DNA of 64,000 bases, taken from NCBI GenBank assembly GCA_013397865.1, contig VZTI01003778.1:497160-561159 (forward strand), read 5' to 3'. A program made the translations under genes and the position numbers. The stretch's first letter is position 1, and every line of letters starts with the position of its first letter. Source of the stretch: Struthidea cinerea. Lineage: Eukaryota; Chordata; Aves; Passeriformes; Corcoracidae. The notes under the pieces are model-generated. The model ran no database searches. It saw nothing but the letters and a program-made list of their open reading frames with translations, and was not told the DNA's origin. This document shows positions 53,701 through 62,700 of this stretch, piece by piece.

Positions 53701-56700
53701 TTTCCTTTTCTCAAGAAATAACATTACAGGAAGCTCACTGTAAGTTGTAAATCTGAGAACTATTTCTATAATAAAAAGGATTTTTCCAGAGAAAGCAATA
53801 TCCTAAGAACTGATGACAACACTTTGGTTTTCAAACAGAAAAGAGATGCTTTAGAATGTTCACGGCAGAATAAATATCCCAAAGCTCTCTTGCAGAATTC
53901 TCTTAAGCAGACAATTTTAGCTCTACAGTGCACAGGAAATTTCTTTAAATACAGGCAGAAGAAGCATGCCAAAGGCAAGTTATAGGATTTTGTAGGCACT
54001 CATGGCACCTTAAATACTCTTACAGCAAGACAGTCAGGGGGAGGAAGAATGTTACTGTGTTTGAACAGCTTTGTTCCAACATAACCATCTCCCCATAAAA
54101 AGAAGCAGCAAGAGGTGTAACTCTACAGCTATAAAACCCGAATTTTTATTGTATCAATAACATTTAAGAATTTGTGCTAGAAATTTTACTTGGCTGACAG
54201 GCCTTATATGCATCACAAAGACTCAAGGATGTGAGCAAAAGACTGTCTCTGAGGATGAATGTCTGTCACAGAGGAAATCAATCACCTCTGGAAGACAGTT
54301 CAAAGGCACCTAAAGCAACCAATAGTTCTTGTAAGATACAGCAGGAATAGTCACTACTGGCTCAGGTCCTCATAGGCTGCAAATGATTTATATTACAATA
54401 TAAACTGTACTTAGATCAAAGATTGACCTAGACCAGAGTTCTGTCTCCTATCAGTGGCCCAAAACAGATATTCCTTCCATTCCCAAAAACGCCATAATAA
54501 TGTACTGACAGTTCAAAGGAATACTTTCCACCTCTAATCTGGAGCTCACAGGCTTTATTTAGAGCTATTAACTGTTAAGTCTCCTGTTAATGTAGCTGGT
54601 TCTTGCCTTGAAACTACATAAATATTTTTATACACAATATTCTGGGGCAGGAAGCACACAGTGAGAATGACCACCTTATTTTGCTGAAGAACCCAGCTCT
54701 CACTGTCTTCCTTCCACACCTTCTAGTTCTTGTGTTTCAAAAAACAAGCAGAAAACCCCAACAAGATAATTTCTTTCTATTTCCCTTCTCCATGTCACTC
54801 ATGATTTCAGAGGTGTTTTTAGACCTCTTCCTTAGAGACCTCCATAGTATTCTCTTCAGGGCTGAGGAGTCTTCACTACAGAAGTCGTCCTTTGTTTTTG
54901 ATGAGCTTTCCCTAAACCTTCTCTAGTCCTACCACTTTCTTTTTGAGGTAAGGAATAAAATTTACATAAAACACATGTAAAATCAGAAATTGGTACCAAC
55001 AGTGATTGTTTTCTTCCTTATTACTCTGATGATTATTTCAGCCCTGATTAGTTTAGTGCTAGAACTGTATGGCATTTTCCATGCTTGTTAGCACTTGTTT
55101 TATTAATTCTATAACTTCACAGAGAAATGTTTCAGCTTCATACAAAAGCTCTAGACAGTCCTCATAAAGAAAGGCTCTTTAGCATTAAAACATCTTCCAG
55201 AGAGCACAGCAAAAATAATTTGGCTTTTGGACTTTGACTCTCTTTTCTGAGCACTACTTACATGTTTATTATCTACTGGACAGAGAGTCTCTGTTTGTTT
55301 AAACATAGATTTATTGTCCACTTTTAACTATTTCATGCATTGTTCTTAAAGTTCTCTCTTCACCTACCATGTTGTGGTTATGTATTTAACCTACAACAGC
55401 TTGAAACCCTACTAACATTCTCTGCTGCATTTTTAGATGTGTTATTACAGGTATCAGTAAAATGGCCACAAGTCTGTATACCTTAACTGTGCACACCAGC
55501 ATCATGATCTGAACACAAAATAAGTACAGTTTAGTTTCTTCAGCCTCTGCTTTAAAGGCACAACAGCACTTCGGGGTATGTCCAGCATTTCTCCCTTTCT
55601 TACTCTGAGGAGTAAACAATTTTACAACAAGAATGTACAGCATTGCTATAGATTCAGTAGAAGCAGGTTTTTCCACATCAGATCACCTTAATAAATTACA
55701 TTACAAAATTATTTTCACCCAGAGAGAGAATTGAGTGTTTATGGGAGGAAAATCTTGCAACAATAGAGCATTTGATTAAAGAGACTTTTTTAAGTATCCA
55801 AAGGAAAAAAGTCTGTGTTCATACTTGTTTTATCTCTTTTCTGCTTGGGACGATCCTTCCTCCTTTTACTCTTCCTGGGAGATTGTGTTTCTGGATGCAC
55901 TAATCCACTAATCACAAGCCCTCCTGAAACAAAAGGAAGTTAAACAAAGCTCACTAACTCACAGCAAATTTAAAAGAACGCAAACTTGACCAACCAACCA
56001 GCATTTCAATTGAGAATACACTTCCTTGATGCTGAACTTTTCAGATCACTTTAGAAAGCCAGAACAAAAAAAAAGCTTTTCAACATTAAGTGCAATGCAA
56101 CTTCAGACATTTCAAAAACAATTTGATCAAATTTCAGTCAAAGAACATCTCAGAAAACCATGACATACAAGTAATTTTTAAGACAAAATATCACTTTTAC
56201 GGACACAAATACTATTTTTGAGTGAACTAATTAAGTAGGAAAGTACTAAACTAGGCTGAATTGTCAGTAAAAAAAATTCCTGAGAGTAAGATTTATTTTC
56301 TCACTTAAGGTATTTAACACTGAGACTGAATAAAATATTATAGTATCAGCTCTGGAAAACAATCCTCACACAAAGAGAAATGCTCCAATGAATGATGCAG
56401 TAGATTGTCTCTTTTTCCAGTATCATACACAACCTCTGACATAAAAAACCCACTAGTACAGAGAAAGTGTTCTGTTCTTCCCTAAACAGTGAAGGCAAGG
56501 CAAGGGTACTTAACGTGCTCTGCTGATACTATTTTCAGCTGACAGAGGAGTGTCAGAAGAGAAGACGACTACATGGAGAGATGCCTAAATAACTGGAGAC
56601 CACAAATAATCTTTTTTTAAAAAGTTATCCAATAGTAAGCATCTTAAAGCTCTCACAGCACAAGATCAACTCTAAGATTTCTCTTTTCTGCTCTATCAGA

Positions 56701-59700
56701 AGGAAGCAAATAGGTATTGTGGAACTAATACCTGAAGGCTTCATGGTATAGTTTATGCGCTCGCCTCTCCAGTATTCCAGAGGTCTTAGCCGTATCCTTT
56801 TTGTCCGACGAACATTAGGTGTGTTGGTAGGCATTACTAATTTGAAGGATGAAGTCATTCACATCAAGTATGAAAGAAAAATTCAGAGACAGAAAATATT
56901 AAGTATCCTTTCCTCTTGTTCTGTACCACAAGAGGGTCAGCACTTCCCAGCTGATATTTTTACCACATTGCTATCATGACAAGAAAATAGGATTCAAGTA
57001 TTGCCAAATGCCTTCTTTTGCATACATCAGTATTTCACTCTCCTTTTTCTTAAACAATCATCACCCTGACTGGACATTAGATTTCATTCTATATATCTTA
57101 GTGAACCACAGATACACAGACATTAGCTCAAGCTCAAGGACAGCAAACATGCTACAATTGTGAAGACAAAGCTCTAGACAAAGACTAAGAACCCTGCCTG
57201 AACCTGGGGGATTTCATTAACAACCATGAAAAGGCATTGCCTTGGTTATGGCAAGGGAAGGGTAAGAGAGACTGCATAGGCACATCCTTCTCTTCCAGAT
57301 TCATAAACCCTGTTTCCAGGGTCCAGAAGAGCAGCACTTTTGCAAACAGAAACTCCACATATTTCCAAGATTTCTCAGATATTTATCATCAGATGTACTT
57401 AATCACATAGCCTCAACTTTCAAGTTGTGCAAGCTGCCATATATGAATACAGTAAGATATGATATTTTAGTAAGAAAAAGTAAAAGCCCCTTAAGATCTC
57501 AGAGAAAATAATTCACAAATATTTAAATGTTAAAAATGGTAAATACAAAACAGTTGCTGAAACAGTTTTTGAAGTTAAACAACTAAAGTGTTGTGCATAA
57601 AAAAATAAAGAAGCCAATGAAAAACACCCACAATGTAAAACAGACAAGCATGGGACTACAACTGGTGGCATTCCCATTGTTCCACCCTATCCAGACTCAG
57701 ACCACCACAGAAGGCAGGTTATTTGCACCCTCAGTTTTACTGCGTAAAACTAATTCAAACTCTTACTGTTCTCACTGAAGAGTAAGAGTTTGTCTTGACT
57801 CAGTTGTTCAGGAATATATTCAGTGCATGCAGCTGGTTGTGCAGCTGCAGTGCCAGCTGGAGATTGAGCTCTGGGTGGGAGCCTCAGGCAAGAGGTCATG
57901 AACTGATGCTGACTCTTTGCACAATGAAGGGCATGGGGACCTGTGGCCCAGCCAGGTGACCGGACACTCAGAGACACAGCAGGAGCCGAGGACTCAGCTG
58001 GAAGGACCAGCAGGACCCCAGACTGTCCAGCACACAGACTGTGAGGGTACAAAAGCCCAGATAGTCCTTTGTTCCAGTTTAAGCTGTTATTCCGTAGCTA
58101 CACCATAAAATTACTTAAAGGAACCAAAGGTCTGAGACTCTGCCATGGGAAACCCAGGGTCAAGTCAGCAAGGAAACCTTGTCTGGCTGTGTAGGGAGTC
58201 AAGTGGGGCACCTGTCAGAGCACTGGAGCCACCCACTGTGAAGGGGATTCAGTCCCAGGACTTAAGCTCTCTGGTGGTGGGAATGTGACTGCCAGAATGG
58301 CTCCTGGATGGTCAGACCTAAAAGTTTCCTTAACACTATACCATGAAAAATGGAAGTGTGGCAGTTAAAAAGATAATTGTTGAATATGGCAATAAAAAAA
58401 GAAACACTAGAAGTTTTTAAAAATTACTTTAAAATTAAGAGAAGAGCTATACCTGAAGAAATAACAAACCCTATCTGTAAATACTTATGAACAGATGAAC
58501 CCATTTCTAAGTGTTTGCCTGTGTCTCCTTCAGCAACGTTGATATCAAGCTGAAAATGCATTTGCATTTACACACTTACATTATGATATTTTAAAATACT
58601 CTTACCTATTTTATGCCTTGCTATGTCGTCTGACAACAGATGTCTCAAGTCTTCAGAATTATCTGAAAACACATTCAAAAACCCCACCACCAAAGGCGTT
58701 TATTATTCCTGACTTGTCTTCAATATACCCACTAGAAGCAACCAAAAGTAACACAAACAGAAGTCGCAAGGATAGTGCTTCCAGTAACACCTTTTGCCAT
58801 AAATATGTATGAAACCCAGTGTAGATAAACAGTATATGTAATTAGTTTTTAAACAGAGTAAGCTTAAAAATTACTTGAAAACTATACATTCAAGTAAATA
58901 CTCCTCTGACCTATCCCTCTTGATAAAATGAACGTTGACAAATTACAAACTATACACATAATTTTATTGATCAAAGTGCAAGGTCATTCAGATCTGTATC
59001 ACTCAAACCTAACTTTAGAACAAATTTTTTACCAGAACACACACAAAACTAGGTATCTGAAGAAAGCATTGCATGGACTAATAACATTCACGTCTGGCCC
59101 TGAAACACTAATGAAAAGACTTTGTATCTCCAGGGCTCATGTTCATTATGACAACATGTGCAACATGTGTAGTGAAACTTAAAACTGAAACCAAACAAAT
59201 AACACACGCACAAAACCAAACCAAACAACTAACAAAAAACCCCCTAACACAACAAAACAACAACAACAAGAACAACAACAACAACAACAACAACAAAAAA
59301 ACCAAAAAAACCAAAAAAACACCAAACAAAAAAACCCCAAACAAAACCAACAACACCCCCCCCTCCCCCCCAAAAAAACCCCACCAAACCAAAGTATTCT
59401 TTGGCAAACAAGCCATGACTCCATTAATGCTGTAATTTGGCTCAGGGTTGCCTGAAGTGACTGCATACAGGACCACCATATGGCAACACATCAAACTTGT
59501 ACAAACTGAGCCTGAAAAATTTGTTCAAAGTATTTTGGAAAGAATAACTTTATCCTGGTAGGCATGATGCCAAAACATGGAGGGCTGCGTTCTCCCAAAG
59601 CTAACAACATGAAGCTAGTATGCTGCACCACACACTTGGACAGAAATGTAACCACAGCTAATAAAATCTGCATTTCTTGTTCTGGACAAGCTGAGTACAA

Positions 59701-62700
59701 CAGAAATTACTGAACTGTCAGTTACAGATTATAAGAAGCTTATACATAAAATGCAAGGAAATACCAAGTTTAAACATTACCTGAAGATGTATCATCCTGT
59801 TCAGGAGACTTACTGCTGGAAGCAAATTTATCACAATCTTCTAGAACAGGCCCACTGCAAAGGAAAAAAAAATACACCTGCTTGAACATGTTAAATTTCA
59901 AAGGAACATTAAAGCACTGCCAAGAATAGTGAATTTAAGTTTTTTTCAGATCACGTGGGCTGGGTTTTATTTGCAAACATGTCTATACCAATTATACACA
60001 GAAGCAAATGACTGCTCCTTAGAAATCACAGGTCAAGAAGTTAATGAGCTACTCCTCTACTCAGTCATCAGGCAGACAAATCAGTGTCCACACCTCCTCT
60101 CTAAACAGGTTTCCTAAACTTTTTCTTTTTTCTCCCTTCCAGAATAGACCTTCTCCTCACCTCTGTAGCTTTACCTTACAAACAATTTTCCATATACCAT
60201 GATTATAGAAGTGCTTTAAAGAGTTGTTTTGCATACTGTAAGGAAAGGACGATAAAATAGCTTTTAATACATAGTCTGTCATGAAATCTCCCCCATAAAA
60301 TGGCAAAAATTTACACATATAACTCCAACAGAGATACCCTAGCAATCAAGCCACTTGTACCAGGACTTCTCCTACAGCCTTAGCATCAGCACCCTTAACC
60401 ATCCTTCTTCCCCCATCTGAGGCTGTGCTTCACTGCTCTTACTGCGCCAGTGAAGTTCAGCTGTTATCCACCTCAACTCCAAAAGATGCATTTCAATTAT
60501 CTAGATTAGCAAACCTACACTACAAATTTTCCAAGTCAGTCTGCAGTAGGCTCCCTTAGAATTAAAATCCCCAACATTTTCAGTAGAATGACTGCACAAG
60601 AATTAATAAATTCACAGACTGCCACTCCTGTTTGCTTTTTGATTAAGTTCCCATCCCATGAAAGGGGAAGATACATGCCTGTGTATGTGCACAAAGAGTT
60701 TGGATTGTAGATATAGTTCTATACCCTACCTGACATCAATTTTATTAGTGCAGCTGTCATTAGTTCTAGGAGCATTGGTATTTCCGTTCAAAAATTACAC
60801 GCTAATGTGGAAGCAAGCCTCAAAGGAAAGAAATCCCCAAAGGCAAGAAGCTTATTATGACCCCTTATTCACGACAGGAAGAAAAATTGTATTACTTTAT
60901 TAACTGTATTAGCACAGTATTTAAAACCCTCAAGCTTGAATCACAATCCTGTTCTACTCAGTGCTTCACCAGTAGGGCACAGAACACAGCAGCTGTACCA
61001 GCTGCTCAGTCTCAGGGGGGTCTCAGTGGGGCAGAAGTAGGATTAAATTAATGTTTTTCAGACAACTCAGGAAATTACCTTTCGCAACTCACAACCTTCT
61101 CAGCTACAAAGGAATCTCTAGAAAAGAAAAAATTATTCTTATTACATTTGGTGTTTAAGTCAACTTAATGAAAGGAACCTGTAGGTCAATAATTTTGTGT
61201 CCTGAACAAAACTATAAAAAAGGCATTAAAAAAAATTAAAAAGCAATGCAAAGAACAATGATTATAAACCACGTTTTGGACCACTTGAACTTAGTCTTTA
61301 GATTGACAAAAATAAATACAGCTGAAGAATTAAAAGCTGTATTTTCTAAATTTACTTTTCAAAAGGAACAAACATGACAGTGAAGTTACTCTGTGGGTGG
61401 TGGGGTTGTGTTAAACAGGATCTGCTCTGCAAGTCTCACAAGAACACTTTAACTAGAACAAGCTTCCTCATGTAGGAGGCACTAAACATGGCACCCAGCT
61501 TTGAGAAAGAATGTTGATTAAACTGCTTGGTTTCTCTATTAACTATTCAATCAGCCTCAAACTATCACGTACTTCAACTGGGCCATCTCTGCTTAAAAGG
61601 TGACAAGATGTGTTTAATTATCTACCAAGTTATACACCACATTTGTAAGGAATCACACAAAAAGCTTACTGTAGTCCATGCTGCCTGTTATGTTTTCTTT
61701 TGTTATTTTTTGTTTTCACATCTGATAACTTCTGTTTTTTCCTTGCCACATCCTGTACAGAAGAGCTGTCAGAATCTGTTTGAGATTCAGTGTCTTCAGG
61801 GCTTGAGCAAAGAGCTTTATTGGTTCTACGTGGAATTTTTTTGGGTATCTTCCCTGAAGACTTGGCAGACGACCGTTTCTTTTCAGGCTTCTTCACGCTG
61901 TCCATGGGATGCTGTAGTGCTTTTAGAGGAGTTCTGTTATTTGCACCACCAGGTGACTCTGGTGTGCGTAATACATTTCTACGCTTTTCAGACTTAGTCA
62001 ACTTCTGAATCATGGGAGTCTCTAATTTCTGATGCAACGGTGTGGTGCATACTTCATTCAATTCTACAGGCTCTCTTTCAAGCTCTTCTTCACCAGGTTC
62101 ACTGTCAGAACCCTCCCCTCTTTGTAACTGAGGCTTTTTATTACTACTTTTTTGGACAGATTTTTTAAGCTTCTTCCTTGGACTTACTGTCCCTCTCTTA
62201 GCTACTTTAACTTTTGGAAGTTTCTGCTTAGCAGTTTGTTTCTTCTTAACTAAACGTGGAGAAGCTTTAGAAGCCAACTGCAGATTCTTGGAAGACTTGA
62301 GAGACTTTTTTAGAGACACAGTCTGCTCTTCTTGATGCCCGGATGAAGGCATAGGCAAATCCTCACTTGGCAGCATCTTTGTTTTACACTGTTCTTCATC
62401 AGATGGTTTTGATTCCAATCCAGACCATGACAACATCAGTTCTTCAGCTTCTGGTTTCCAAGATGTGTTCTTTTTCTGGTTTAGAGAGTCTTGTCTAAGT
62501 GCATCCTTTTTAGTCTTTCCTGTCAACACACAAAACATTTGGACATTAACACCTTTTCCCATTAAACGTGAAGATACATGTTGATATCTGAATGCACAAA
62601 AACAAACTAAGAATCAAAATGGGGAGAAAAAAAAAAAGAGGTATCACAAAACCAGTTTTATCACCAATGGCTAAAAGAAGGCTTTCACTAAACTATAGTC

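Noticed and set aside
56625..56731. Extension of the CENP-C motif frame past the donor
   Set aside because: The family continues with G-G-x-V-I-S-G, which is found in the next exon, so the read-through is intronic.
59108..59494. Cysteine/phenylalanine-rich minus-strand and Asn/Lys/Thr-rich plus-strand frames
   Set aside because: Direct translation of the A/C-only low-complexity tract inside a CENPC intron.
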